From Lysinibacillus xylanilyticus (GTDB lineage Bacteria > Bacillota > Bacilli > Bacillales_A > Planococcaceae): a stretch of 64,000 nucleotides of DNA. How positions within the stretch are numbered: position 1 is the first letter of the stretch; each line of letters starts with the position of its first letter. Below, piece after piece: positions 47,155 to 56,913 of the stretch. The notes under the pieces are model-generated. The model did no database searches, was not told the DNA's origin, and was given only the letters and a program-made list of their open reading frames with translations. The translations under genes and the position numbers were made by a program. The DNA lies in NCBI RefSeq assembly GCF_001708185.1, contig NZ_MDDN01000002.1:558001-622000 (forward strand). The letters are read 5' to 3'.

Positions 47155-48240
47155 TTAAGCATGGATTTCATAGTTCTTCATGAAATTTTGTAATGTTTCG
47201 TAGAAAGCATCAAATGTCGGAATATCCATTTGTTGTTGTGAGTCAGATAGTGCTACAGACGGATCTGGATGCACCTCTGCCATGACGCCATCAGCTCCAA
47301 TTGCAATTGCCGCCTTAGCACATGGTAATAGTAAATCACGACGACCTGTTGAATGCGTAACGTCTACAAATACTGGTAAATGCGTTTCTTGTTTTAAAAT
47401 TGGTACGGCAGAAATATCTAATGTGTTACGAGTTGCTTTTTCGTAAGTACGGATACCACGTTCACAAAGAATAATGTTCTCATTCCCTTTAGACATAATG
47501 TATTCTGCTGCGTGAATGAATTCATCAATTGTCGCTGCTAAGCCTCGTTTTAAAAGTACAGGTTTGTTTGCAGCACCAGCCGCTTTTAATAATTCGAAGT
47601 TTTGCATATTACGTGCACCAATTTGGATAACATCGATATAATCCAATGCTTCCTCTAAATGACTTGGTGTAACAATTTCCGTAATAACGGCTAAACCGTA
47701 TTCCTCTGACACACGTTTTAAAATTTTTAGACCTTCTAATCCAAGACCTTGGAAGTCATATGGAGAAGTACGTGGTTTATATGCTCCACCACGTATTAAT
47801 TTTTCACCTTTTGCTTTAATAGATGCTGCTACTGCTGCTACTTGCTCGTATGATTCTACAGCACAGGGTCCAAATACGAAAGATGGTTTTCCTTGGCCAA
47901 TTAGCTCACCATTCACATTAATGACAGTATCTTCTGATTTCTTTTTACGGGATACAAGTAACTCTTTCTTCTTATCTGCTTCAAGTTGTTTTAAAGCTGT
48001 TTTAAAGATTTGCTTAAATATATAATCAACCGTCATTTGATTTAACGGACCTTGATTGTGTTCTTTGATGAGATCAAGCATGTGTCGTTCACGTAATGGA
48101 TCATAACGATTCACACCTTGTTTTTCTTTAATCTTACCGATTTCATCAACTACAGTTGCTCGTTCGTTAATTAGACGAAGAATTTCTAAGTTTAAGTCGT
48201 CTATTTGACTACGTAAACTTTCTAAATCTTTTTGGCTCAT
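47155..48240 (-). CDS. aroA: Bifunctional chorismate mutase / DAHP synthase
   Basis: Entry enzyme of aromatic amino acid synthesis. 361 residues. The N-terminal AroQ-type chorismate mutase (about 1-90; [20 protein letters not shown]) provides feedback sensing. A type I-beta KDPG-like DAHP synthase follows ([54 protein letters not shown]). Start at MSQKDLESL with AGGGG nearby. Named aroA in B. subtilis, aroG elsewhere. Confidence 0.95.
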   Translation of the reverse strand: MSQKDLESLRSQIDDLNLEILRLINERATVVDEIGKIKEKQGVNRYDPLRERHMLDLIKEHNQGPLNQMTVDYIFKQIFKTALKQLEADKKKELLVSRKKKSEDTVINVNGELIGQGKPSFVFGPCAVESYEQVAAVAASIKAKGEKLIRGGAYKPRTSPYDFQGLGLEGLKILKRVSEEYGLAVITEIVTPSHLEEALDYIDVIQIGARNMQNFELLKAAGAANKPVLLKRGLAATIDEFIHAAEYIMSKGNENIILCERGIRTYEKATRNTLDISAVPILKQETHLPVFVDVTHSTGRRDLLLPCAKAAIAIGADGVMAEVHPDPSVALSDSQQQMDIPTFDAFYETLQNFMKNYEIHA

Positions 48241-48352
48241 GCTTCTTTCCCCTCTCCTCATGACAGACACTTTCAGAACTCTGAAATGTATGTTACATTT
48301 TTAGATATTAGCATCATTATAATCAATGTTGTACAGAATGTCACGCATTTTT

Positions 48353-48378
48353 AATTTAGCGCTTCAACTCGCTAAATT
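48353..48378. promoter_or_regulatory. 9-bp inverted repeat before the FtsA-like gene
   Basis: AATTTAGCG (48353-48361) / CGCTAAATT (48370-48378) with an 8-base loop, about 35 bases before the TTG start. May be an operator or leader hairpin. Confidence 0.45.
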
Positions 48379-48412
48379 ATATTAACATATTTCGAGAAAG
48401 GAAGCGAGTATT

Positions 48413-50569
48413 TTGAGTTCAAAATTATTTGCACTTGATATCGGTACACGCTCAGTAGTGGGCATTATTTTAGCTGAAGATAATGACCGCTTTCACGTGG
48501 AAGACATCTTAATAAAAGAACATAAAGAACGCGCCATGGTTGATGGACAAATACATAACGTCATGTATGTGGCAGATTTAATCAATGAAATTAAACATGA
48601 ACTTGAAGACAAGCACGGCCCTTTAACAAAAGTGAGTGTCGCTGCGGCTGGTCGCTCTTTAAAAACAGAACAAGCAAGCGTAACAATCAATATACGTAAT
48701 CGGCCAATCTTTACAGAAGAGGATATAAGTCGTTTAGAACTACAAGCTGTTCAACAGGCACAGCAACAGCTTCTACAACATAAAGAGGATACCAAAATAA
48801 GCCACTATTATTGTGTTGGTTATTCAGTTCTATATTATCGATTAGATGGTGAAGAAATTGGTAGCCTACTCGATCAGCAAGGTGATGAGGCACAAATTGA
48901 AGTTATTGCTACGTTCCTACCTCGAGTTGTCGTAGAATCACTAATTGCAGCTCTTAAACGCGCGGATTTAGAAATGGATGCACTAACGTTAGAACCTATT
49001 GCAGCTATTAATGTCCTGATTCCGCCTACTATGCGCCGTTTAAATGTTGCACTCGTTGATATTGGTGCTGGGACTTCCGATATTGCCATTACTGATAAAA
49101 GTACTGTTGTCGCCTATGGTATGGTGCCAACAGCTGGTGATGAAATAACAGAGGCTTTAAGTGACCACTATTTACTCGACTTCCCTGTTGCTGAAAAAGT
49201 GAAGCGTCAACTGCAAACAGAAGAAGAAATTTTAATTCAAGATATTTTAGGCTTTGATCAATATTATCCGAAAGAAGAAGTTTTTCAAGCAATTGAACTT
49301 GCTGTCAAACAACTTGCAAAAGCCATCGGGGAAGAAATTTTACGCCTTAATAATCGTACAGCTCCTAAGGCGGTCATGCTTGTTGGTGGAGGAAGCTTAA
49401 CACCAAACCTTACGACAGAACTTGGACTAGTACTAGATTTACCAGCAAATCGTATTGCCGTTCGAGGGATTGACGCCATTCAAAACTTAACGAAAGAAGA
49501 ACATATTAAAGCATCGCCTGAACTGGTTACACCAATCGGTATTGCCATTGCAGCAAAAAAAATGCCCATTCAATATATGAGCCTAACTGTCAATGAACAA
49601 GTAGTTCGTCTTTTTGAATTAAAGGAAATGACCGTTGCCGATGCATTTTTAGCAGCCAATATTCGAGCAAAACAATTATATGGTAAACCAGGACATGGAT
49701 TATCAGTGAGTGTAAATGGACAAGATATTTTCATCCCTGGTGGTCACGGTCAACCGGCGGAAATTTTAGTAAATGGGCATCAGGCATCTACTAAAACGAT
49801 GATTAAAACAGGCGATGCCATCCAGTTAATTGAAGGCCAAGACGGTCAGCAAGCTACTGCTACAGTAAGAGATATTGTAGATGATGCTGCCATCAAAACA
49901 GTCACGATTCAACACACAAAATATGTAATAGAACCACAAATTACTGTTAATGGTTCCCATGCATCTCTAGATAGTGCAATAAATGATCGAGATGTTGTTA
50001 AGTTTGAAATAGCGGAAACAGTAGAGGATGTATTTAAAAACACAAATAATCGAGAGTTATTAAAACAATTTGAGTCATTTTACATTCAAGTAGACGGAAA
50101 GCCACTTTATTTACCAGAGTTTTCAGCGCAATTAATGATTAATGGTAAACCTTCTAAAATGACATATGCTGTACAAGATGGGGATGTTATTACATTTCAG
50201 CAACAAACATTACCGACTGTTCAACGTATTGCTGATCAAATGAATGTTTTACTTGAGGATAATATCATCGTACATTTCCAAAATGAGGTGTTGGAGCTAA
50301 AGAAGATGGCAAACGAAGTACTCGTTAATCAGGTAGTCGTATCACCACTTTCAACAACACCAAATGGAGCAACCATTTCATTTAAAGAAAAAGACCGAAG
50401 TCGTTGGATTTACCAAGATGTATTCCGCTTCTCCAATTGGCAACTACCTACTACATTTAAAGGTAACTTTACAATTTTACGAAATGGCCAACCGGCAAGC
50501 TTTGATATGGAGATTTTCGGTGGGGATAAATTAGAAATTTTACTAGAAGAAGCGTCTATATCTCACTAA
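48413..50569 (+). CDS. FtsA-like ATPase with repeated beta-grasp-like C-terminal modules
   Basis: A 718-residue protein. Residues about 5-390 are an actin-fold FtsA/PilM-type domain: phosphate-1 LFALDIGTRSVVGIIL, phosphate-2 VALVDIGAGTSDIAI and adenosine motif VMLVGGGSLTPN. It is not housekeeping FtsA, being much longer and outside the ftsAZ locus. The rest (about 440-715) contains about five short repeats of the form hydrophobic-NG ... GD-hydrophobic (ILVNGHQAS ... IKTGDAIQL; ITVNGSHAS ... NDRDVVKF; LMINGKPSK ... QDGDVITF; TILRNGQPAS ... GGDKLEI). TTG start with AAAGGAAG upstream. Role in division or envelope assembly is inferred. Confidence 0.78.
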   Translation: MSSKLFALDIGTRSVVGIILAEDNDRFHVEDILIKEHKERAMVDGQIHNVMYVADLINEIKHELEDKHGPLTKVSVAAAGRSLKTEQASVTINIRNRPIFTEEDISRLELQAVQQAQQQLLQHKEDTKISHYYCVGYSVLYYRLDGEEIGSLLDQQGDEAQIEVIATFLPRVVVESLIAALKRADLEMDALTLEPIAAINVLIPPTMRRLNVALVDIGAGTSDIAITDKSTVVAYGMVPTAGDEITEALSDHYLLDFPVAEKVKRQLQTEEEILIQDILGFDQYYPKEEVFQAIELAVKQLAKAIGEEILRLNNRTAPKAVMLVGGGSLTPNLTTELGLVLDLPANRIAVRGIDAIQNLTKEEHIKASPELVTPIGIAIAAKKMPIQYMSLTVNEQVVRLFELKEMTVADAFLAANIRAKQLYGKPGHGLSVSVNGQDIFIPGGHGQPAEILVNGHQASTKTMIKTGDAIQLIEGQDGQQATATVRDIVDDAAIKTVTIQHTKYVIEPQITVNGSHASLDSAINDRDVVKFEIAETVEDVFKNTNNRELLKQFESFYIQVDGKPLYLPEFSAQLMINGKPSKMTYAVQDGDVITFQQQTLPTVQRIADQMNVLLEDNIIVHFQNEVLELKKMANEVLVNQVVVSPLSTTPNGATISFKEKDRSRWIYQDVFRFSNWQLPTTFKGNFTILRNGQPASFDMEIFGGDKLEILLEEASISH

Positions 50570-50572
50570 AAC

Positions 50573-50616
50573 AAAAAGGGATCCAATACGTCGAAAGATG
50601 TATTGGATCCCTTCTT
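50573..50616. terminator. Bidirectional terminator, ftsA-like / ytxH
   Basis: GGGATCCAATAC ... GTATTGGATCCC, a perfect 12-bp stem flanked by A and T runs, between convergent genes. Confidence 0.92.
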
Positions 50617-50629
50617 TATCGCTCATGCA

Positions 50630-51130
50630 TTAGGCGCGAACTTCTTCACTTTTTTCATCAGCTTGCACTTTTTTTTCACTAGCATCCTCTGCTTTAGGCT
50701 CTTCATTAGGAATGAAATCCTCTAGTGGCTCTTCACCCTCGAAAGAAACAGTACCATCATCAAAAACAGTTGGTGCCTTTGCTGATTTTAATGTTTTAAC
50801 TTTCTCTACTAATTGTGTAGATTGCTCTTGAAGTTGTTTAGATAATTGAACCGTTTTATCTTTTGCAGTTGTCGAGAAATCTGCACTCTTATCCTTAAAG
50901 TTAACAGCTTGTACTGCTACGTCGCTACGTAAATCTTTTCCTGATTTTGGAGCTAATAATAAGCCTGCAGCTGCACCTACTATACCCCCAACTAATGCGC
51001 CAATAACAAAATCTTTCATGTTCACACGCTCCTCTTCATAAATCGATTCTTGCGGATAATAAAGCTGAGGCAATGAACTTTCAAGCTGTTGTTCCTTCAC
51101 TTCATTAAAATTCGGCTTTTGAGTTGTCAT
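50630..51130 (-). CDS. ytxH: YtxH domain protein
   Basis: A 166-residue protein with a glycine-rich hydrophobic segment (FVIGALVGGIVGAAAGLLLA) followed by APKSGKDLR, the YtxH hallmark, and a Glu/Lys-rich C terminus. Two starts look usable: ATG 51130 with GGGGAGG, and an internal ATG 51019 with GAGGAG just before the hydrophobic segment. General stress and envelope association are known for the Bacillus homologue. Same strand as ytxG. Confidence 0.88.
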   Translation of the reverse strand: MTTQKPNFNEVKEQQLESSLPQLYYPQESIYEEERVNMKDFVIGALVGGIVGAAAGLLLAPKSGKDLRSDVAVQAVNFKDKSADFSTTAKDKTVQLSKQLQEQSTQLVEKVKTLKSAKAPTVFDDGTVSFEGEEPLEDFIPNEEPKAEDASEKKVQADEKSEEVRA

Positions 51131-51263
51131 GCAACAATTCCTCCCCATAAAATAATCTAATTTGCCTAGACTGGTTGTCCATCTGCTTTCGCGGATGCAT
51201 CTTCAACTTATGCCTAAGACTTTATTTTTATTCAGTTGACATTCAATGTCTACCGAATAATAA

Positions 51264-51770
51264 TCACTTTTTACGGCCCCATCTTCTTTTCGATTTTTCC
51301 GACTGCTCTGGTTCAAAAGAGTAAAGATCTTCTTGACCCATTTCATGTGCCTGATCGATGATTTTACGCTTCTTCCACTTATCAGCAATACCCATTGCGA
51401 CATTGCTCCACTGAACAACCTGTGCAATTTTTTCTTCATTGTGTTCTACACTTTTTGAAATCGAAGAAGTGATTTGCTGTACAGACGTATTTAGTCCGTT
51501 CACAGAGTCACCAATGCCCTTGACTGCATGAACAACGGAATTTAACTGTTCAGATTTTTCTTGAATATCCTCTGCTAAGCTATTTGTTTTGGATAGTAAG
51601 GAAGTCGTTTCGCGTGTAATACCCTCCATTTGTCCCTCAATACCTGATAATGTCCCAGCTAAGCTGTTAAGAATTGATTTGAGCGAAAATAATGTCATGC
51701 CGACGCTCACACATAAAATTAAAAACCCGATTGCTGCAATGATTGCTGCAATATACAAAATAATTTCCAT
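51264..51770 (-). CDS. ytxG: YtxG, DUF948 protein
   Basis: A 168-residue protein. An N-terminal transmembrane segment (about 4-26) is followed by a long amphipathic helix rich in Ser/Thr/Leu (LNSLAGTLSGIEGQMEGITR) and a basic tail ending in RWGRKK. ATG at 51770 with GGAGG seven bases upstream. Matches the general stress protein YtxG between ytxH and murC in B. subtilis. The ytxJ gene that normally follows is absent from this place. Confidence 0.88.
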   Translation of the reverse strand: MEIILYIAAIIAAIGFLILCVSVGMTLFSLKSILNSLAGTLSGIEGQMEGITRETTSLLSKTNSLAEDIQEKSEQLNSVVHAVKGIGDSVNGLNTSVQQITSSISKSVEHNEEKIAQVVQWSNVAMGIADKWKKRKIIDQAHEMGQEDLYSFEPEQSEKSKRRWGRKK

Positions 51771-51856
51771 CACTAGACCTCCCGGAAGTAAAAATTCTCT
51801 TTACTATTCCTTTCCATATCTTCGACAAAAAAAACTAATTTCCTCCTCATTTTTTG

Positions 51857-51893
51857 AGAAAAAACAGCTTATTCCTTACGGACTAAGCTGTTT
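51857..51893 (-). terminator. murC terminator overlapping the stop codon
   Basis: On the minus strand AAACAGCTTAGTCC ... AATAAGCTGTTTTTT. The 5' arm includes the last codons and the TAG stop of murC. Confidence 0.8.
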
Positions 51894-53196
51894 CGTTGTT
51901 TTTTAGCACGTTTTCAAAGGCATCTTGGAATTTATGAACATCGCCAGCACCCATAAATAAAAATACTGCGCGCTCATGCTTTGTAAGCACTTCAATTCCT
52001 TCAGTAGTAATCACTGCACTACCTTCAATTAAAGATGCTAAATCTTGGATTGAAAGTGCACCTTGTGTTTCCCTTGCAGAACCAAATATATCACATAAGT
52101 AAGCTGTATCTGCAAGACTTAGACTATCTGCAAAATCCTGTAAAAAAGCTTGCGTACGTGTAAATGTATGTGGTTGGAAAATAGCTACCAGCTCACGATC
52201 TGGAAATTTTTGTCGTGCCGATTGAACTGTTGCACGTATTTCAGTTGGATGATGTGCATAGTCGTCTATTAAAACATTATTTCCAATATCCGTTTCTGTA
52301 AAACGTCTTTTTACACCTTTATAAGTGATTAAACGTTCTTGGATAATGTCTGGTGATATCCCTTCGTACTCGCAAAGTGTAATAACCGCTAATGTATTTA
52401 ATACCGCGTGATCTCCAAACAATGGGATAAAGAATGTACTATAAAATTCATTGCGAACAAATACATCAAATTTTGTACCCTCTGTTGTTTTTTCAACATT
52501 ACGAGCCTCAAAATCATTTTCAGCTCCAAAGCCATAATATACAACCGGTACCTTTGCTTGAATACGTTGTAGCTGTTCATCATCACCACAAGCAATAATT
52601 GCTTTTTTAACCTGTAATGCTAATGATTGAAAGGCTGAATAAACATCCTCTATGTTTGCAAAGTAGTCTGGATGGTCAAAATCAATATTAGTCATTACAG
52701 CGTAATCGGGATTGTAAGCTAAAAAGTGTCGACGGTATTCACATGCCTCCATTACAAAGAAGTCAGCATTTTCATGCCCGGCTCCTGTTCCATCACCGAT
52801 TAAATATGAGGTTGGTTTATAACCTCCTACAACATGAGACATTAAGCCTGTCGTAGATGTTTTACCGTGTGCACCAGTAATAGCAATCGACGTATAATTA
52901 CCGATATATTCACCTAAAAATTTATGGTAACGAACAACTTCTACACCGATTTGACGAGCACGTTCTAATTCGGGATGGTCATCAGGAAATGCGTTCCCTG
53001 CAATAATTGTCATACCTTCTTTAATATTATCTGCATTAAATGTAAAAATTGGAATATTACGTTCACGTAACGGTTGCTCCGTGAAGAAATATTTATCAAC
53101 ATCTGAGCCCTGTACTTGTTCACCAGCATCAAATAAGATTTGTGCAAGTGAACTCATGCCAGAACCTTTAATGCCTGTGAAATGAAAAACTGTCAT
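51883..53196 (-). CDS. murC: UDP-N-acetylmuramate-L-alanine ligase
   Basis: Adds L-Ala to UDP-MurNAc, the first step of the peptidoglycan stem peptide. 437 residues. N-terminal Rossmann start [19 protein letters not shown] loop [13 protein letters not shown] with Gly108-Lys112-Thr113. Late motifs [13 protein letters not shown] and [19 protein letters not shown] precedes the ATG. In Bacillus murC also sits between ytxG and sftA. Confidence 0.96.
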   Translation of the reverse strand: MTVFHFTGIKGSGMSSLAQILFDAGEQVQGSDVDKYFFTEQPLRERNIPIFTFNADNIKEGMTIIAGNAFPDDHPELERARQIGVEVVRYHKFLGEYIGNYTSIAITGAHGKTSTTGLMSHVVGGYKPTSYLIGDGTGAGHENADFFVMEACEYRRHFLAYNPDYAVMTNIDFDHPDYFANIEDVYSAFQSLALQVKKAIIACGDDEQLQRIQAKVPVVYYGFGAENDFEARNVEKTTEGTKFDVFVRNEFYSTFFIPLFGDHAVLNTLAVITLCEYEGISPDIIQERLITYKGVKRRFTETDIGNNVLIDDYAHHPTEIRATVQSARQKFPDRELVAIFQPHTFTRTQAFLQDFADSLSLADTAYLCDIFGSARETQGALSIQDLASLIEGSAVITTEGIEVLTKHERAVFLFMGAGDVHKFQDAFENVLKNNETA

Positions 53197-53423
53197 TAAT
53201 TAAACCCCCCGGGAATTCAATATCCCTTCTATCATCTATTAGGTGTATCGTATCTTTTACTTATTATTAGGTATTAATACCTTTTCAAGTGTTAAAAAAT
53301 ACGTACTAATCAACACATCTCGTCTATTATAGCACTATTTATGCACAAGGATAAATGTGTAACTTTTCTAAAAATACGAAATTTGACGTAAAAAAGATAA
53401 TCTATACGAAAACAATGCAATTA

Positions 53424-56400
53424 TTATTCAAACATAGCAATTAAATCTTCTTCCGTAATATAGCTTTCTCGTGGTTTACTTCCCCTTGCCTCAGACACAA
53501 AGCCATGAGACTCTAACATATCAATTAAACGAGCAGCACGATTGTAGCCAATATGATATTTTCGCTGAATCAAGGAAGTCGATGCGCCTCCCTGTTCATA
53601 CACAAATCGGCAGACATCCTCAAACAGATCATCTTGCTCAGCTGAAACTTCCGTTTTCTTTAAAAGTTCCTCTTGATCAAATATATAATCCGGCTCCCCT
53701 TGCTCACGAACATGATCAATAATGGCTTCAATTTCATCATCTGTCACAAATGTTCCCTGCAAACGCACAGGGGCAGACATACCATTACCTAAATATAACA
53801 TATCGCCTCGTCCAAGTAATCTTTCTGCGCCTTGCCCATCTAAAATAGTACGTGAATCTATTTGTGATGATACTGCAAAGGCAATACGTGTAGGAATATT
53901 TGATTTAATAAGCCCTGTAATAACGTCAACAGACGGTCTTTGAGTCGCAACAATTAAATGGATACCACAAGCACGCGCTTTTTGCGCAATACGACAGATC
54001 GCCTCTTCTACATCTGCAGGAGACATCATCATTAAATCTGCTAACTCATCAATGACAATTAGAATATACGGTAATTTTAAGCTATGTTCATTATTTTTAT
54101 CCGCTATTGCATTATAACGCGTTATATCACGTGCACCTACATGAGCAAATAACTGATAACGACGCTCCATTTCCTCCACTGCCCATTTTAGTGCAGCAGT
54201 AGCAGCCTTAACATCTGTGATGACCGGGCTAACTAAATGTGGGATATGATTAAAAGGTGCTAACTCTACCATTTTAGGATCAATAAGCATCAGCTTTAAT
54301 TCATGTGGCGCAGCTTTATATAGCAAACTAACCAAAAGTGAATTGATACAAACTGATTTACCAGAACCTGTAGCTCCAGCAATTAAGCCATGTGGCATTT
54401 TTCGCAAATCAATGGTTACAGGCTTCCCTGTTAAATCCAGACCCAATGCTGCTTCTAACGGTGAATCTGACTCGAGGAAAGAAGCACTATTTGTCACTTC
54501 CGATAGTCGAACAGCGCGAGATACACGATTCGGTATCTCAATGCCAATTGAGCTCTTACCAGGAATCGGAGCTTGGATACGGATATCTTTCGCTGCCAAC
54601 GCAAGCTTCAAATCATCTGCTAAATTGCGGATTTTGCTAACCTTCGTACCATGACTCACTGTTATTTCAAATTGTGTTACGGCTGGTCCTTGCATAATAG
54701 ATTCTATTTGAGCTGAGACTTGGAAGTAAGACAAAGCTTCAACCAATGTATCACCCTGTTGCTCCATCCACTCAGTATCCTGTGTTTTTTCCTCAGGCGG
54801 CTCTAAAAATTCATCATTTGGTTTTTGATACACATGAACAGGTTTTTGAGGTTCCTCCATTACTTGATTCTCTACTAATGTTTCATCTGATTTGGAAGGT
54901 CGCTCTGGATATTCATCTGCGTCATTAGAATCCTTCTCAGAAATCTCTATGTTGTTTGTAGGAAGCTCCTGTTCAATAGTTGCGTCTGTTTCCATTTCGG
55001 TAGTTGCTGAAATTTCGTCAGAACTCTCAATGTCTAGTTCTTTCTTTTCTAATGTCGAAACGCTAGACATTGTTGCTACTGGTGACATAGTAATAACTGA
55101 TACACTGTCTGTTGCAGCATTGATTGGTGAAGTATTTTGAATAATATCTTCGTTTTCCTTCGACGATTGCGGTGCTGTTTCATTGTCCATCTCTGAAGAT
55201 AAAGGATTTTTATTTTCATCTTTATTGGATGGTGTTAATCGATGTTCTATATCCAAATGAATAAGTTCAGAAGAAGACTCTTGGACTTTTTGAGCTTCTT
55301 GAACTTCTTGGGCATCCTGAGCTTCTTGGGCTTCTTGAGCTTCTTGAACTTCTTGGACTTCTTGAGCTTCTTGAGCTTCTTGAGCTTCTTGAGCTTCTTG
55401 AGCTTCTTGAGCTTCTTGAGCTTCTTGAGCTTCTTGAGCTTCTTGAGCTTCTTGAACTTCTTGAACTTCTTGAGCTTTTTGCACTTCTTGAGCTCTTTGC
55501 ACTTCTTGAGCTTTTTGGGCCTCTTCAACAATTGTTGTAGTTGGCTTCGTATTTTTAAATTGCTGTTGTATTCTCCATTTCTCTTTATCTTTTTTTAGCA
55601 TTAGGACATTAAAAGGAATACCGCTTTTTTCACGCTTGGCTTCTTCTACAGATTTCTCTTCTAACACCTCTTGCTCATCAGCTTCAGTTGTTGACGGCTG
55701 GATTACTGTAACTTCCCCAATGTGTATGGTAGAATTTTCTATCTGCAATTGTTCTACAACTACTTCTTTTACATGAATTTCTGATTGATTCTCTGAAAGT
55801 TGTTCACCATTCAGCTCGTGCTGAACGGCCTCTTTCACTTGATCTTCAAATTCTACGGCAAAGGAAGTTGTTTGCAGTACAGGTAATTCCGTGTTCGTTT
55901 CATCACTAGGCTGGTTCGTTTCGTCTGTAAATTTTTCATCAAAAGTAATCGGTTGCTTTGTAGGTGCTTCAATTTTTTCATGGACTTCAAGCTGTTCAGG
56001 TTCTTCTTTCTGAACTGTGCTCACAGGCTCTTTTTCTTTTAGTATATTTTCAATAGCCTCATTTGTTGTCGCTTCTTTTAAAGTCTTAGTTGCTGTAGGT
56101 ATTGCAGACTCTTTCTTGTCATGCTCTTCCTTCCGCTTCTCTAATAATTGCTCAATTGGGCTCGGCTTAGAAAAACCATAAACCGGTGAAGGGACATCAC
56201 TTGGTACAAAGCGCTTGTGATTAGCAGCTAAATCACGTTCAACTGTCTTTTCTGGTGAATTATTAGTTTCTTTAGGAGTAATAGGTGGTTCATTTTGCGC
56301 ATCTCTAAAAACAAGACTTGCTCTTGTCCGATTCGTTTGTTCAGACTGACTTCGTGTAACTGTCGTTCTACCCGTTCGCTTCGTACGATTTGCTAATAAA

Positions 56401-56735
56401 TCTCGAATTCCTGAAACCTCAATATCATAAACACTTGAATCCACAATATGATTATTTAAATGCCTCGGCAGAGATAAATCTTCAATTTGTCCGTAATTAG
56501 CATCCTCCATTTGATTGAATGCTTCTTTTGATGATGTTGTTGATGGTGAAGCTGAAAATTCCTCATCCTCAATTAACGGAAAACGAAAAGTTTTTGTCTG
56601 TGGTCCAGGTGCTTCTTTAAGCTGCTCAGATTGTTCTTCTTCATAGTCCTCATAAAATTCCTCATATTCGTATTCATTGTCATCTCTATTTACAAATTTA
56701 TTTATTTGTTTTTTAAACCAATTCACATTATTCAC
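53424..56735 (-). CDS. sftA: DNA translocase SftA
   Basis: Soluble FtsK/SpoIIIE-family motor that clears chromosomal DNA from the septum. 1103 residues, longer than the ~950 of B. subtilis SftA. There is no transmembrane region. A long acidic linker holds a tandem AQE/VQE tract (about residues 405-488). The motor follows: Walker A GATGSGKSVCINSLL (near 786) and Walker B IVIDELADLMM (near 893). A C-terminal gamma winged helix (about 1040-1100; YHIGYNRAARLIDMLESHG) recognises SRS/KOPS-like sites. Start is GTG without a strong ribosome site, so the N terminus could shift slightly. Confidence 0.93.
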   Translation of the reverse strand: MNNVNWFKKQINKFVNRDDNEYEYEEFYEDYEEEQSEQLKEAPGPQTKTFRFPLIEDEEFSASPSTTSSKEAFNQMEDANYGQIEDLSLPRHLNNHIVDSSVYDIEVSGIRDLLANRTKRTGRTTVTRSQSEQTNRTRASLVFRDAQNEPPITPKETNNSPEKTVERDLAANHKRFVPSDVPSPVYGFSKPSPIEQLLEKRKEEHDKKESAIPTATKTLKEATTNEAIENILKEKEPVSTVQKEEPEQLEVHEKIEAPTKQPITFDEKFTDETNQPSDETNTELPVLQTTSFAVEFEDQVKEAVQHELNGEQLSENQSEIHVKEVVVEQLQIENSTIHIGEVTVIQPSTTEADEQEVLEEKSVEEAKREKSGIPFNVLMLKKDKEKWRIQQQFKNTKPTTTIVEEAQKAQEVQRAQEVQKAQEVQEVQEAQEAQEAQEAQEAQEAQEAQEAQEAQEAQEVQEVQEAQEAQEAQDAQEVQEAQKVQESSSELIHLDIEHRLTPSNKDENKNPLSSEMDNETAPQSSKENEDIIQNTSPINAATDSVSVITMSPVATMSSVSTLEKKELDIESSDEISATTEMETDATIEQELPTNNIEISEKDSNDADEYPERPSKSDETLVENQVMEEPQKPVHVYQKPNDEFLEPPEEKTQDTEWMEQQGDTLVEALSYFQVSAQIESIMQGPAVTQFEITVSHGTKVSKIRNLADDLKLALAAKDIRIQAPIPGKSSIGIEIPNRVSRAVRLSEVTNSASFLESDSPLEAALGLDLTGKPVTIDLRKMPHGLIAGATGSGKSVCINSLLVSLLYKAAPHELKLMLIDPKMVELAPFNHIPHLVSPVITDVKAATAALKWAVEEMERRYQLFAHVGARDITRYNAIADKNNEHSLKLPYILIVIDELADLMMMSPADVEEAICRIAQKARACGIHLIVATQRPSVDVITGLIKSNIPTRIAFAVSSQIDSRTILDGQGAERLLGRGDMLYLGNGMSAPVRLQGTFVTDDEIEAIIDHVREQGEPDYIFDQEELLKKTEVSAEQDDLFEDVCRFVYEQGGASTSLIQRKYHIGYNRAARLIDMLESHGFVSEARGSKPRESYITEEDLIAMFE
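55270..55520 (-). repeat. In-frame 9-bp tandem repeat in sftA
   Basis: Plus-strand GAGCTTCTT units (AAGAAGCTC in the coding sense) repeat about 25 times with occasional variants. They encode QEAQEAQEAQE with interspersed QEVQ and KVQ. The complementary strand therefore shows an artefact Lys/Leu ORF and a Leu/Ser/Phe ORF. Confidence 0.92.
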
Positions 56736-56859
56736 TCATTTCTATTACACTTCATTTATAGCATCGTCTATGTCATTTCAAAAACAAATTCAATGTCTAT
56801 AACAAAAAGCATACCATAAAAATGTAATAGAAACTTGCATATAGAGGCTCATTCTAGAC

Positions 56860-56905
56860 AAAAAAATCGTTATGTTACTAGCATATTAGTAGCATAACGA
56901 TTTTA
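56860..56905 (-). terminator. ytpQ-ytpR terminator
   Basis: AAAATCGTTATGTTACTA ... TAGTAGCATAACGATTTT, a long stem with TTTTTT on the minus strand. Confidence 0.9.
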
Positions 56906-56913
56906 ATTATATT

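Noticed and set aside
55247-55598. Lys/Leu and Leu/Ser/Phe repeat proteins opposite sftA
   Set aside because: They are the other-frame translations of the 9-bp coding repeat. The sftA frame has domains on both sides of it.
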